Source: Linum tenue
Taxonomy: Eukaryota > Streptophyta > Magnoliopsida > Malpighiales > Linaceae
Assembly: GCA_946122785.1 (NCBI GenBank)
Contig: CAMGYJ010000004.1
Location: 11,554,150-11,618,149 of the forward strand
Direction of reading: 5' to 3'
DNA: 64,000 nt
In this document: one piece after another, positions 36,385 to 48,530 of the stretch
Layout: each line of letters begins with the position of its first letter
How positions within the stretch are numbered: position 1 is the first letter of the stretch
The notes under the pieces: generated by a model
Seen by the model: only the letters and a program-made list of their open reading frames with translations
Database searches by the model: none
Told to the model about the DNA's origin: nothing
Position numbers and translations under genes: made by a program

Positions 36385-37190
36385 TGATGTTACCAAAGTA
36401 CGCAGCCTTCCTCATTTTTAGGGGTTTTCTTGATTTTCTCCAACTCGAAATAAAAGATAAAGATGGAACATGATCAAACAGATTCCAACTGGTGTGAAAG
36501 GCCAATTGTTATATGAAACCAATCAAACAATCACCCACTCATGAATAAGGCCAATCGCTATTGGGTAGAAGCTCGCCACAACTAGGCGCGTTCACTAGTT
36601 GATAAGAGACACGTGAAAATCCCGGAGCACTCTCGACAGAAGCTTGCACAAAGAACCAGTTCGTTTAAACTTGAAACTTGAAAGTTGATTGATAATATAA
36701 TGAGTTACAATGAGGAATTCGGCCTCTTATTTATAGACTAGCTAACACAAATTCAAAGCTTAAAATGAAAAACAAATCCTACATGTAAAAGAAAAAACAC
36801 AATCCTTAAAAGACAAGTAAAAGGAAAACACGATCCTTAAAAGATAAGGAAAAGACTTGGTCAACAACTCTCTAGATTCTAGCCTTGTAATCCGCCAGCC
36901 TTTTCCTTGTGTTCCCACCTTTGATTCTTTTCCCACCTTGATCCTTTTCACACTTGAGACTCCCATTCTCTTCCTTAGCTGAATCCTCTTCTCCTTCCAA
37001 GCCCATTCTTCCTTCATGCCAGTCCACGAGTTGTAGCAATGTAATGACCTTCCCATGATGATGATCCACGTCCATTTGAGTAAAGTGACAATCCAAATAG
37101 GCAGCAAACCCCTCCCTTAACCTTTTTGCTTGTAGACGTGTAATTGGCCCTTCTTGTGACGAAATGGACTTGGTTTTGATGACCTCATCA
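36385..37190 (-). repeat. 5' LTR, duplicated copy
   Basis: Copy of 30687-31492 at the constant offset of 5,698 with only a handful of substitutions. Confidence 0.92.
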
Positions 37191-37691
37191 AACATTTAAA
37201 TATTGATGTTATATAAGTGTGTGAATTTTCACTATATGTTGGATCTAAGTACGACATGTTATTTTGGTGTAATATTAAATGTTATAACTCATATTTTAAA
37301 TGAGATTTGATATAATTTATCAGGATAAGTACAATATAATGACTCTTTTCATTTTTCCGGGCCAAACTGGGCTGATACGGTTGACCCATTAACCCTTGAC
37401 CCACTAGCTCGACAATACCTCCAAGTCTGGAAAAATTATTAGCATACGACTCAGGACCTCAACAGACTTTGCTCAATCAACATGATCTAGGTCAAATATT
37501 ATTAATGTGAACTTAAGACAAATTATAAATTACTGCACATGTATTTTTTCGAGTGAAATTATTGATTCCTCTTATTAAATTGTTAGTTATCACAATGAAT
37601 AAGAAGTTTTTAAAAGAAATAACTATTATTGCTTGCTGAGGTTTGTATTCTGACCTTTTGCGACCGTAATGAAAGTGCATGGCATTTAGGG
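37191..37691. other. AT-rich spacer (copy B)
   Basis: Copy of the spacer at 31493-31993. No gene. Confidence 0.6.
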
Positions 37692-38130
37692 GGGAAAATC
37701 TCAATATACACCAGTAATTAAAAAAAATTCCCAAAATACATTAGTTATAAAAAAATTTCCCAATCTACACATGTTTCACATTCATCGCCTTTGTCTAAGG
37801 CAGTGAATGTGATCACCGTGTTACACAAACACCTTGTAAAAAAAAAAGTGTTAGACAAACACGGTGAATAAGTCACCGCGCTTAACAAAAACGATGAAGG
37901 AATCACCGTTTTTATCAAAAGTGGTGAAAGGTTCACCGTGTTTTACTTAAACGGCGAAACATTCACCGTTTTTGTGCAAAGCGGGAACACCTTTACCGCT
38001 GTAGTTTAGGGAGGTGATAGTTGCCCACGTTTCGCACCCCTGATAGGTGAGAGTTAGGTCACAACCACCTAACGTTCACCGCCTTAGGGCAAGACGGTGA
38101 TTGTCTTCACCACTGCTGACAAACACGATG
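37692..38130 (+). repeat. Left MULE terminal region with palindromic words
   Basis: A terminal inverted repeat of about 100 bp, then at least six CGGTGAA / TTCACCG word pairs set in AAAACGG contexts up to about 38130. Mirror region at 45990-46299. Confidence 0.85.
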
Positions 38131-38452
38131 AATGTTGGCCGATTTTCATATAAATATCTCCCTCCAGCAGTTGGAAAAATGTAAGCCCTCCTCCCTCTTC
38201 AAATTTCAGTAAAAAAATTAAGCAAAATACACGGAAGCTATTTTTCGGTATGATTTAATTTTGTATTGTTATATAATGATGCTTGTAGTAGTTATATTTA
38301 TGTAAGGAATTACTTATCGTAGCAAATATGTTATGTTAGTTGGGAATTTATGTTGTTGTTAGTTATGAGATGGAGTAATATTAGTCGTACAATATGGTTT
38401 TGGTTAATTTTATTGGAATTAAGCTAATAGTTACTTATTGTAAATTGTAGAT

Positions 38453-41315
38453 ATGAGTAAATTCAAGAAGTTTCAGCTTATTATTCGGTGGAATGAAAGG
38501 GTGACAAACTCTAACATTGGGATTGATTATGAGGACGGTGAATCCACTATGTTGAAAATTGAGTAGCGATTCACGTGGCAAGAACTCTGTGACATTTGTG
38601 CAGACAGGATTTGTACGAGCGGACAAATGAGAGTTGGTAAAATTACTTACCGGTATCCAGACATGAGTTGGCTGGGTTGTGTACCAAGAAGTTGTCATAA
38701 AAGATGATGACATGGTTACGATGATGTTACAGTTCCTAGGCGATAACGGGATGCGGCTTGCAAAGGGTATGTTGAGACCGAGGTGGTCGGTGAAACTCAT
38801 TCTCACCAGTATTCTTATGATGATGGTTTTGCAGGAGGGTACGAATGGGGTGGTAGTTCAAGCAACTACGAAGGAGGTGGTTATATAGGAGGTTACGGAT
38901 TGGGTGGTAGTTCAAGCAACTACGGAGGAGGTACTGGTGCGGGATGGGTGTCATCGGAAGAATACCCGCAACGTGATAAACCTGCCCCATTTGTTGAGGC
39001 CGGTGAGGTTCAATTGCCTGCCTGGGGCCCAGAGTGGGCTGAAATCGAGAATACCATTCGATCTGGGCGTACTTTACATGAGCGAGAAGACGATGTTGGT
39101 GATGCTGGTCATGTTGATCCTTCATGCCTGAGCTATCCATTCGACTCGAGCGACGATGATACTGAAGAAGATTTGAGATCAGTGAGCGAAGAGGAAGATA
39201 CTGGCGATACCGATGACGAGGTGGCATTTCATGAGCCACCGACGCCATACTACACACAGGTTCCAACTCAATTTTACACGGTCAGAATAATGCCATAGAC
39301 GTTGTCCCTATGCCAGTGTATAATCCGACGACCAATTTGGAGGTGGGTATGGCGTTCACATCGAAGGACGCTGTGCATGATGCTTTTACCGAAGATGCCA
39401 TGATGCGTAATTTCGAGTGGAATGTAAAATATTCTGACAGTAAACAACTACATGTCATATGCAAAAATGGTGTAGAGGGTTGTATGTGCCAACTGCGAGC
39501 TGCAAATATGAAGAGAAAGGGTGCCTGGGTGATTCAAAAAGCTGAGAACAACCACGCCTGCTCCTTGTCCATACTTTCTCAGGATCACCGACAACTTAAA
39601 GCAGAGAAAGTGGCGAGACCTATTAAGCACCTTATCCAGGCACAACCAGATATCAAGGTCAAAGCTATCTTGGTCGAGGTGAAGGATCGACATTCTTACA
39701 CAATAAGGTACAAAAAGGCATGGCATGGTAAGCAGAAAGCCATGGCTGAGGTGTATGGTGATTGGGAGGACTCATATGCTTTACTCCCTAGACTTATGGC
39801 CGCGATGGAGGAGTCCAACCCTGGGGCTGTTTTCCTGCCTTCTTACAACAATGTATACACTGAGGATCAAGTTCGAGTACATGAAAAGTTGATGTTTCAC
39901 CATCTATTTTGGGCTTTCAAACTATGCATTGACGAGTATGCGTTCTGCATACCAGTTATCCAGGTATTTTAATTACTAATTACTGTTAGAAAAGTTCTAT
40001 TTCCCTTCTATGCAAATTTCATAATTCATACTAATTAGATCCTAATTCTCAATTAGGTTCATGGAACTTTCCTTACTGGGAAGTACCGAGGCACCCTTCT
40101 CATTGTCATTGGCATTGATGGAAATATGTTGATTTTCCCACTTGCATTTGCATTAGTGGAACGGGAGAACAACTTAAGCTGGGCATGGTTCTTTGACCAA
40201 CTACACGAACACGTCACACAACGGCAGGGTATTACGATTATATCTGATTGACACGGGGGGATTAGGCATACCGTGGGTGGTTTTCTTGACGAATGGGGAT
40301 GGACATGGCGTTGGTGTATTCGACACTGGCTTGCCAATTTCCAGCACAAATTCGGGAAGAAGAAAGGCATAAGAGATCAATTATGTCATGTAGGTACGAA
40401 TGTCTTTTAATCCGAGTTAACTATGCATTTAATAACTTTGTATTTATCATGTATTGACCATTTAATTTTATTCACCTTGCAGCGGTTGCACATCAACCAA
40501 AAAAGTACAAGCAGAAGATGAAGACGATCCGTCAGGTCCACCAAGCGGGAGCAGTATGGGCTGAAGGTCAAGACATGCACATGTGGACGTTGAATATGGA
40601 CAACGCGACCAGATTAGGCATTGCAACTACCAACCATGGCGAAAGTATAAATAGAGTGTACAAGGGCATTCGAGCGATGCATGTTTCTGTCATAGTCGAG
40701 ATGTCATACTGGAAGGCCAACGAGTGGCGCGTGAAGCGGCTTCAGCTAGCTATTGGGAGGGCACTCTCTGGTCATGCAATAGCACATGACATCTTTGATC
40801 AAATGTAGAAGAACGAAGAAAAATCAAGTAAGCCTAAAGTTGTTCTTTTCGACCGCAATGAAAGTATATTTGTAGTCGAAACAGTTATATGGGGTGGAGG
40901 GAGACGTGGCCACAATCGTCAAACCGTTACTCTACACTTTGAAAGCCTAACCGGGGAGTGTACGTGTCAAAAGTATAAAAACACAAGAATACCCTGTTCA
41001 CATGCAATGGCAGTAGCTAAGTCAATAACCATGAGCCCCCACAGTTTCGTGAGTCCTTACTTCACTAAACAGGCGATAAGGAACTCATATGATGCAACTT
41101 TGAGCCCCATGCCAGATGAAGCGTATTGGCCTATATGCAATGGGAAGTTGATTATCCCACCGTTGCACCTAAAGCGCACCAAGGGTCGTCCTAGGACTGA
41201 AAGGATTCACAATGAGATGGATCAAGTGCAACGCCCGAGGCGAGGGCCGAAGCAATGCTCCAAGTGCAGACAAGCTGGGCATGACAAGAGGTGTTGCCCA
41301 GGACAACCTCTCTAG
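38453..41315 (+). pseudogene. MuDR-type MULE transposase, inactivated
   Basis: N-terminal domain (MSKFKKFQLIIRWN, 38453) and Gly-rich/acidic linker. A MuDR-type zinc-binding region follows at 39310-39970, containing FEWNVKYSDSKQLHVICKNG and CMCQLRA. The MULE catalytic domain runs from 40058 (GTFLTGKYRGTLLIVIGIDG). A SWIM finger (CTCQKY...PCSHAM) lies near 40960, and a CCHC-like knuckle (CSKCRQAGHDKRCC) ends at 41315. Defects: TAG after MLKIE, two or more frameshifts near 38690-38770, the expected first catalytic aspartate (family IDGT) reads VHGT, TGA in ISD-stop-HGG near 40250, and TAG at 40806. Intron-like gaps lie at 39970-40057 and 40393-40482. Confidence 0.88.
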
Positions 41316-42336
41316 TATGATGCGGAAATTGATCAGGACCAACATTGAAAGTGATCTATCTATCTTAATTTTCATTTAAATTTGTTGCTTGTTTAATGAT
41401 TGTAATGACATTGGAATGATGATCTATGAGGTGTATGTTGGAATGAATTTAAATCCAAATAGAAAGTAGACTAAACATAGATCATTGACTACTAGAGGCA
41501 AAAACACAAGACAGGAATGGAGAAAAAAAACATGGATAGTTTAAAGACAATGCAAGCTCAAACCACAAGATCGAGAAACACAAAAAACATGGATAGTTCA
41601 CTGCAATTACATAAAGATAAAATAAACAAAGAAAGCATGAGAATTTCACTAGTTGGCTTCATTTGGTTCCCCCTCATTTTGGCCTCCATCCCTTCCTCCT
41701 CCTCGTCCTCCACGTCGTCCTCGACCCCTTCTTCCACCATCTCTCCCTCCTTCATGGCGGGCTCGCCGAACAACTGGTCGCGGATTTCTCTTAACCCGAG
41801 CCCCAACTGGAGTCTATATAGGTGGTGGAGATGGTTGTGGCTGAGATGGACCAGTAGTCGGGTGGTAGACCGGTACCTGAGGGGTTTCTTGTTGCGGGGT
41901 ATGATACATCGGAGTTTGTTGCTGGTGGTGGAATTGAGGGAACCCTTGGGGGAAAATGTCCGGTTCCTGAGATGGAGCATTACTTGATGACCCTCCAGCG
42001 ACCTCCATTGCAGATGCCCATTGGTATTCAAATGGTTCAGGTAGTTCGGTTTCTTGATTTGTACGCAGCTCTTGAAATTGTGGCAGAGGCTTGCGTTTTC
42101 TCTTTCGTGGGGGCCCAGCGGGAGGTACAATGCGCTCATCATCACGGAATGATGGGCGGTCGGGGCAGGAAGTGGAGGATATGCCATGACATCCCTCCTT
42201 TGCTTTCGGGTACAACTTAGGAGGTTGTTAATAAGCCTTCGCAACCAAGAAGTCTTGCTCTCATCCATGGTTGGAGCACTATCTGCCACGTGCTTGGCGT
42301 GTTCCAAACCATCAACCTAAGCAATTTTACGTATAT

Positions 42337-43449
42337 CAGGGACGGAGCCAGGATTTTAAATGGGGGGCAAATTGTTTTCCTACACATATATAATGATGAC
42401 GAAAATTCTTAAAAATAGAATATCAAGTGTATTGGCAATCTTTTTATGTAAGAACCATTTTAACTTTTATCAATACTATGAAAATCATTATATATATTTC
42501 AAAATAAAATAGCTTAAATTAGCCTTCTTGTTTCAAAGATAATTGGGATTACTAATACCACAAAATGATCATATTCACATAGGAGTCAAAATCCAACTAC
42601 AAATATCAAGACAAATTGAGATAGGATGATACATTGAGAAAGTCTTTTTAGACTAGATTTAACTGTTTTAAATAGTAACATGTTAAATCTTCAAATAAAT
42701 TCACTTACAAATAGACTTGTCAAGGAATTGTTTGCAGATTGGGATTCTCCAAATTGAAGTATTTAATCAATTTGTATATTGTAATTTGATGTATTGGGGG
42801 AAATATATGAATTTGAAAAATACATTGTTTGAAGATTTAGATTATGTTTTGTTATAAATAAAAAAGTAGAGGGTAGACAATACTTTGGGCACAATCTCAC
42901 CTTTTGATAAAGATTGACAGTCACTCATTTTGACATTATATGTATTCTGTAAAAAATTTAACAAAAAAAACGACTTAATCTTGAAATTATACATCGCTTG
43001 AAATCCCAACCTCCAAACGATACCAAAGTTAAAAACATATAATGACTAGTTACGAAATTGAAAAGAAAATCAGGAGAGGTAAATACAATTAAAAACTAAT
43101 CATGAAATTGAAAAGAAAATCAGGAGAGAGTTTGTGGGGGAGAACAAATTTTAAACAAAATAAGCACAAAACATATAATAACTAGTTACGAAATTGAAAA
43201 GAAAATTAGGAGAGAGGTAAATACAGTTTAAAACTAATCATGAAATTGAAAAGAAAATCAGGAGAGTGGTTGTGGATGAGAACAAATTTTAAACAAAATA
43301 AGCACAAGCTGGAGGACAACAAATTTTAAAACTCACTACCATTTTTAACAATTTCTACACGTCTAACCGCTACACTACACTAGTTCTTTGTGCTCATACT
43401 TCACTTCCGCTGGTATTTAAAAGTTTAGGAGGGGTTGGCTCCGTCCCTG
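42337..43449. mobile_element. hAT element inserted in the PMD gene
   Basis: Ends CAGGGACGGAGCCA and its inverse TGGCTCCGTCCCTG, flanked by a perfect 8-bp duplication ACGTATAT (42329-42336 and 43450-43457). Non-coding interior. A unit of about 125 bp containing GAAATTGAAAAGAAAAT and GAACAAATTTTAAAC is tandemly duplicated (43035-43310). Confidence 0.92.
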
Positions 43450-44109
43450 ACGTATATAACAAAAATTAATTAAACTTTAAAACAAAAGAATTAGACTACG
43501 AGGGAGACTTAGGATGACTTACCAATGAACCCATCACAAATCCTTGCTTTGACACCCATCTAAGCGTAAACTTCCGATACCATTACATGTACCCATCGTG
43601 GTAACGCATAGGTGTCGTCTCCGACATCCCTTGGACCACCCAATTCCCTCTATTCTCCCAAATGTTGATGTAGAATTGATGCTTTACAAGCCAATTCTTT
43701 GCTGAGTGTCGGAGGTCGATGGCATGGAGCTCCCTGAAACCTTGAGGTGGGGTTTGTGGAATTGGTTGCTCCAATCGATATTGCCTCAAGGATCGATCGG
43801 GTAGGTGCCACTCCACAATGTGCCAGCAGATCAATGGCACCTTGCACAACCACGTCTCGTGATCCTAGGGTTATCTCAGATGATGCAGCTCGACTACTTC
43901 ACGTGGATATGGGTCCCATGTAACCTGTACTCATTAATAATTTGCAATTAGCGACCAATTACATTCACAATAAATTAATTCGTTAAAATATTGTAAAGCA
44001 TGATTACCTGATTCCACCAAGGCTTATCACACTCAGCACGATAAAACAGTAAAGAGTGCTCAGGTTGATGGTCGTTTGTATTTGTTCTTATCCACCTTGT
44101 AAGTACAAG

Positions 44110-44425
44110 TACAAATATAAGAAATTTTTGAAGCATTGAATAAATTTAAACTTGGGTTAAGTACGAAATAAATTTAAATCTAGCTAATGTAATTTAAAGC
44201 AAGCAAAGCATGGACTAAATATGCAATTAGGTAAATATGGAATAAATTTAATTTAAATCTAGCTAAGCATGAACTAAATTTACAGTTAGGCTAAGTACGG
44301 AATAAATATAATTTAAATCTACCTAAGTATGGAATAAATTTAAATCTAGCTAAGTGCATAATAAATGTAATTTAAATCTAGCTAAGCATGGAATAAATTT
44401 AAATCTAGATAAGTATGGAATAAAC
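44110..44425. repeat. Short degenerate tandem repeats in PMD intron
   Basis: About nine imperfect copies of AAATTTAAATCTAGCTAAG-like units of 30-45 bp with GGAATAAA between them. Non-coding. Confidence 0.7.
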
Positions 44426-45750
44426 TTACTTGACACCATAGAGGGGATTTTGCAGATTTCGTAGCTCATCATCTGTTCTCCAATATGGACATGGGTCTTC
44501 AGGTGCGAACATTGGAAGATGCTCCCATACCCAGAGTTGGAGGATGAACATCGCAGCACCAGCTTGTTTCGCTCCTACCTTCGAGCAAGTACACAGCTCC
44601 CTATATATGCCAGCTAACACGGCCGATACCCATCTCTTTTCCCCGATTGCGTCCCAGTCACCAAGGAGCATTGGCAACTATATGCCTTGAATCCACCGGT
44701 TTGACTTGTCGTGGAACAAAAATCCTCCGACTAAATCAATGAGGTAGATGCGTGCATAGCGCTCCACTTGATCTTCCGGAGTCTCAGGGCCGATTTCAAT
44801 CTCATTTTGGATGTGAGTAACAAGCCACGGGATCGACACTTGTCCCGCATTTAATGTTGGATGCTCCCGTCCTTGAATTGGTCTCGGAGTCGGCAAGTCA
44901 AAGCCCAAACGATCACGAATGAGCGGACCCCAACCTGCATCGGGTTTGGTAGTGGTACCAATGATGGAATCTCTAGTTATCGGTAGCCCAGTGAGAATCG
45001 CGACGTCTTTGAGGGTGATCGTCATTTCCCCCTCCGGAAGGTGGAACGTATGGGTTTCGGGGCGCCATCGCTCTGCCATTGCCGTAAGCAGATCGTTGTT
45101 GATTTCAAACCGCATTAAATGCCTCAACATACCCAACTCAGTCCTCTTTATATACGGCAACAGTCGATCATGCCAAGCGGGCAAGTTAGTAGTCCCTTTA
45201 TGAATGCCGGGAATAAGTGATTCCTACAAAAAATAGAAAAAAACATCGATTTATAGTTAAAAGAAATCAAAATAAAACATTACTAAATTATGAAATAAAG
45301 TAAATTGTTGATAAGGTACGTAGTGTTTACCGGATTGTTGTCCCAAATTGCACGGGAGCGATGTGCTGCTTGATCGGTTAAATACTTCGTATCTCTTGAC
45401 CTATAATAGATATACAATCGAGGATCGTATATCTCGGCACCCATCTATAAATAAAAGTAATGAAATCAGATTGTTTTGATTAAAGAAATCACAAAATCAA
45501 ATTGGAAAGATTTAAAATAATCACAAAAGAAAAACCAAGAACCTACCCGAAGAGCCTCTTCGTCCATTTTTTGGCAAAAGCCGGACAGAGGTTCAACGGG
45601 TTTTAAAGAACGAGGGCTTTGGGTATATAACTCTAGAAATTCTTTCTGATGTAAAAGATCAAACTTAGCCGCAACCACAGAGTTTACTTAGAACGAGACT
45701 AGAGAAGATGAATGAAGGGCAAAAGAAGTGTAATGTGGTGGTGTGATTTG

Positions 45751-45810
45751 AAGGGGGGGGGGGGGGGGGGGGGACGGCGGGGGGAGGGGAAAGGTTCAAT
45801 TTATGGGGGG
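45751..45810. repeat. G-homopolymer tracts
   Basis: A run of more than 20 consecutive G begins near 45753, followed by further G runs to about 45810. G-quadruplex formation is possible, and run length is prone to sequencing error. Confidence 0.8.
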
Positions 45811-45989
45811 GGGGATCTTTCGAAAATCAATGCAGAGCAATCACGTGGGACCCTGTGAGGCGTCAGATCTGGAAAGAAAACCAAAATTCACGCCTCGCTG
45901 CATCCAACGGCAGCGGTGAAGCCCAGCGCGACGCCGGTCACTGACGTAGACAGACGCGGGTTATTAACCATTTTTTACTTACGCGGTGA

Positions 45990-46299
45990 ATTCCCCGCGT
46001 TTGTCCATTTCAGCGATCCGCGCCAGATTCACCGTGCCGGTCAGATGCGGGGAAATAGTCACCGCTTTTATTTAAAACGGTGAATGCCTTCACCATTTTA
46101 AATGAAAGCGGTGATTGGTTCCCTGCATTTTCACCGTTTTTCTTAGTCGCGGTGAAGCTTTCACCGTTTCATCAAAACGCGGTGATCTGTTCACCGCTTT
46201 CGTAAAAAACGGTGATGTTGTATAGATTGAGAATTTTTTTTATAACTTATGTATTTTGGGATTTTTTTTTAATTACTAGTATATTTTGAGATTTTTCCT
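45990..46299 (-). repeat. Right MULE terminal region with palindromic words
   Basis: Inverted partner of 37692-38130. CGGTGAA and TTCACCG words alternate, with spacers that change between copies. The last 100 bp pair with the left terminus. Confidence 0.85.
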
Positions 46300-46483
46300 C
46301 ATTTAGTAGTCCGAGCAAAGAGGTGGTTAGGTCAGGATGTCAGGTTGATGTGGCAGAGTGTAATATCCAGTACTGTATAATAATTGATATTGGTTTGATT
46401 GATTGAAGGCTAAAGATTGAAGTTCAGTAGTTCTGTTAAATTTGGTTTTGTGTGTGATGGTGGGATATCATAGCTATGTTAAA

Positions 46484-46520
46484 CTAGATTAGGGCCCGCC
46501 CGTTGGTCAGTTAAATTTAT
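46484..46520 (-). mobile_element. Possible Helitron-like 3' terminus, degraded
   Basis: ACTAG (CTAG at 46484-46487 with T as the next minus-strand base), then ATTAGGGCCCGCCCGTTGG. The hairpin is only partial (CCCGCCC against GGTCAGT). Confidence 0.3.
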
Positions 46521-46989
46521 CAATGATATAAATGATAAAACTATTTTAGTTGAGACATGTTTTATTTTATACAATAAAAATTCCTAAATTATTTAATCAC
46601 TTGAAATATAAATACTATATTCATATAATTTTCAGACATGTTAACCGATTCATTAACAAAAATCCTTACTAAAGTGAAAAAATTCTTTCAAGGGTCGACT
46701 CCTAGAAAAAATAATTAACTCACACTATTTTCTCCTCGCTTTCAAGTATCTAAAAATTAATTTGGAATTCCTTTGTGATCACTCCACAATCAAAAGCATC
46801 ATAATCCATCAATAAAAATGCTTTAGTCGCTATCAATGAAACATTTATCTTCACAGTAGAGTCTTCCTTATTTTCTACATTTTATTGAAAGCTAATCTTT
46901 GATGTTAAAACAATTTCAAATATGAGATGCTATTTTTACGCAATAGAATTTACATCATTCAAGTCATAAACATTTTTTCAGATTTTTTC

Positions 46990-47930
46990 TTTCCCTAACA
47001 CTAATAAGCAACCTAACGACCAACACAAAATCTGATAACCATTCATAATTTTTTTTATAACCTATAGTTGAAAACTTTATGAATTGCCCGTAAAAGTGTT
47101 ACGTAATAATTCAGATTTAGGTATGCGCAAATATGAAACACGAAAATTTGTGTGATGAAGCTTCCACCAAATTATTTTATGGAAAATAATTCTATCTGCA
47201 GATTTTGTTGTCTAGTTTGTCAAAATGGCATGGGAAAGCTTAGCAGTGGATTATGTAATTACATCTACCAGGAATGTCATTTTCTACATGTGGTGGTTTT
47301 TATACATAATTTTTATATCATGAATTTACGTTATTCAAGTCGTAAACATTTCTCGAGATTTTTGCTTCTTAACACTGATAAGCAACCTAACGATCAACAC
47401 AAAATTTGATACCTATAAAACTTAATGAATAGCCTGTAAGAATGTTCTCTAATTCATTTTTTTATTGAACTCTAATTCATATTTAGGAATGTCCAAACTT
47501 GTTACACAAAAATTAGTGCGATTAAACTTCCAACAAATTCATTAATAGAAAATAAGTCTAATTGTAGATTTTGTTGTCCGGTTTGTCAAAATGACTTAGG
47601 AAGGTTTAGTGGCCGATGATGTGAATATTTACATCTCTAAGGAATGTCGTTTTTTATATGTGGTAGTTTTCATTTATAATTTTGTATATCATGAATAGTT
47701 TTTGGTAGAGTTTGCAGTTCAATTTTAGGTATGTAGAGCTCAAATATGAAGAACAACAATTTATACTATTTCAGATTTTTGTATGAAAATACATGTATTT
47801 GCAGATTTTGTTGCCCAATTCGTCAAACATATTAGGAAAGTTTGGTGGTCGATGATGAGAACAATTAAGCCTCTTAGTAATGTCATTTTCTATCTATGGT
47901 GGATTTTATTTTAATATTTTAAATGAGAAA
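46990..47930. repeat. Three degenerate direct repeats
   Basis: Units recur with GCAGATTTTGTTG (near 47198, 47564 as GTAGATTTTGTTG, and 47801), followed each time by a GTTTGTCAAAATG-like block and an AATGTCATTTTCTA-like block. Confidence 0.65.
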
Positions 47931-48499
47931 CTGAGCAGCGAGTACAATAGTCGTTCTAGGTTGATTTTAGGCAAATCGAGAGTTACGTAAAAGTTTTGTC
48001 ATCAAGGTGAGACCAGTTTTATTGGCATTCTAATGGAAATTTGACACTGATGGTGCAATTAAAAATTGTCACTTAGATCAAGTACTACAATAGAAAAATT
48101 GATAGTTCCCGAATGCTATTGTATACGATGCTATAGAATGCTCGACTAACAATTTTATTACAAAATATATCAAAGTGTATACGATGTTTTTGTAACCTGA
48201 TTAATTTGATTTTATGTTAAAAAATAATTGTCCAAATTAAAACAAATGATGAGATTATACACCTAACCAGGTTATAGATGCATAGAAAAATTACACACTG
48301 TTACTAATAGTAAGAATATATTAACATGAATAGCAATTAAAAAATGATTGCTTTTTTAATTGGAGTGTCGATCAGTTTTTAATTAATGAGTTCGGGGGGT
48401 TTTAAAGCCTATCAAATGTCCAAAGAACCCTCCCTTGCTATGCGGAGGAGCTAGGAAAAAACGAAAGGAAGAGATTCTAAGGAGAATCCTTTTATATTA

Positions 48500-48530
48500 C
48501 TAGTTTTTTACCCGGCCAGTTGGCTGGATA
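48500..48530 (-). mobile_element. Helitron-like 3' terminus
   Basis: On the minus strand: hairpin CCAGCC-AACT-GGCCGG, a GT plus six-A spacer, then CTAG followed by T. Very similar in design to the end at 15109-15138 but in the opposite orientation. No 5' TC end was found to the right. Confidence 0.5.

Larger units (their letters stand above)
33679..37190 (-). mobile_element. Truncated Ty3/gypsy copy created by the duplication
   Basis: This is the unit B copy of 27981-31492. It has a 5' LTR (36385-37190), primer site, gag, protease and reverse transcriptase, but no RNase H, integrase or 3' LTR. It has no target duplication of its own, since it did not arise by transposition. Confidence 0.93.
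27981..39376. repeat. Direct tandem duplication, unit 5,698 bp
   Basis: Unit A is 27981-33678 and unit B is 33679-39376; they match base for base with a constant offset of 5,698. By eye there are about 35 single-base differences plus one A-run insertion and one T-run deletion, roughly 0.6 percent. The unit starts inside the Ty3/gypsy pol gene and ends inside the MULE transposase gene. GTGCA is shared at the two outer edges and the new junction. Confidence 0.95.
41640..45678 (-). pseudogene. Plant mobile domain (PMD) protein gene, multi-exon, broken
   Basis: Minus-strand exons, approximate: 45547-45678 (VAAKFDLLHQKEF), 45331-45444 (MGAEIYDPRLYIYYRSRD), 44431-45223 (the PMD core, with ERWRPETHTFHLPEGEMTI and KDVAILTGLPI), about 44010-44100 (EHSLLFYRAECDKPWWNQ), 43522-43926, then a proline-rich and acidic C-terminal part at 41640-42320. 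The PMD fold is known from MAIN/MAIL-type plant proteins and from genes carried by MULEs and Ty3 elements. Defects: a TAG at 44678 in the core, stops near 43865, a GTG where the start should be, and a hAT inserted at 42337. Confidence 0.82.
37692..46299. mobile_element. MULE carrying transposase and PMD gene, 8.6 kb
   Basis: The left end GGGAAAATCTCAATATAC and the inverse of the right end (AGGAAAAATCTCAAAATATA) stay alignable for more than 100 bp. They are followed by subterminal arrays of CGGTGAA / TTCACCG words on both sides. Flanks CATTTAGGG (37683-37691) and CATTTAGTA (46300-46308) match at 7 of 9 positions, in keeping with the 9-bp MULE target duplication. The element holds a MuDR-type transposase on plus and a plant-mobile-domain gene on minus, arranged tail to tail, plus a nested hAT. 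Confidence 0.88.
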
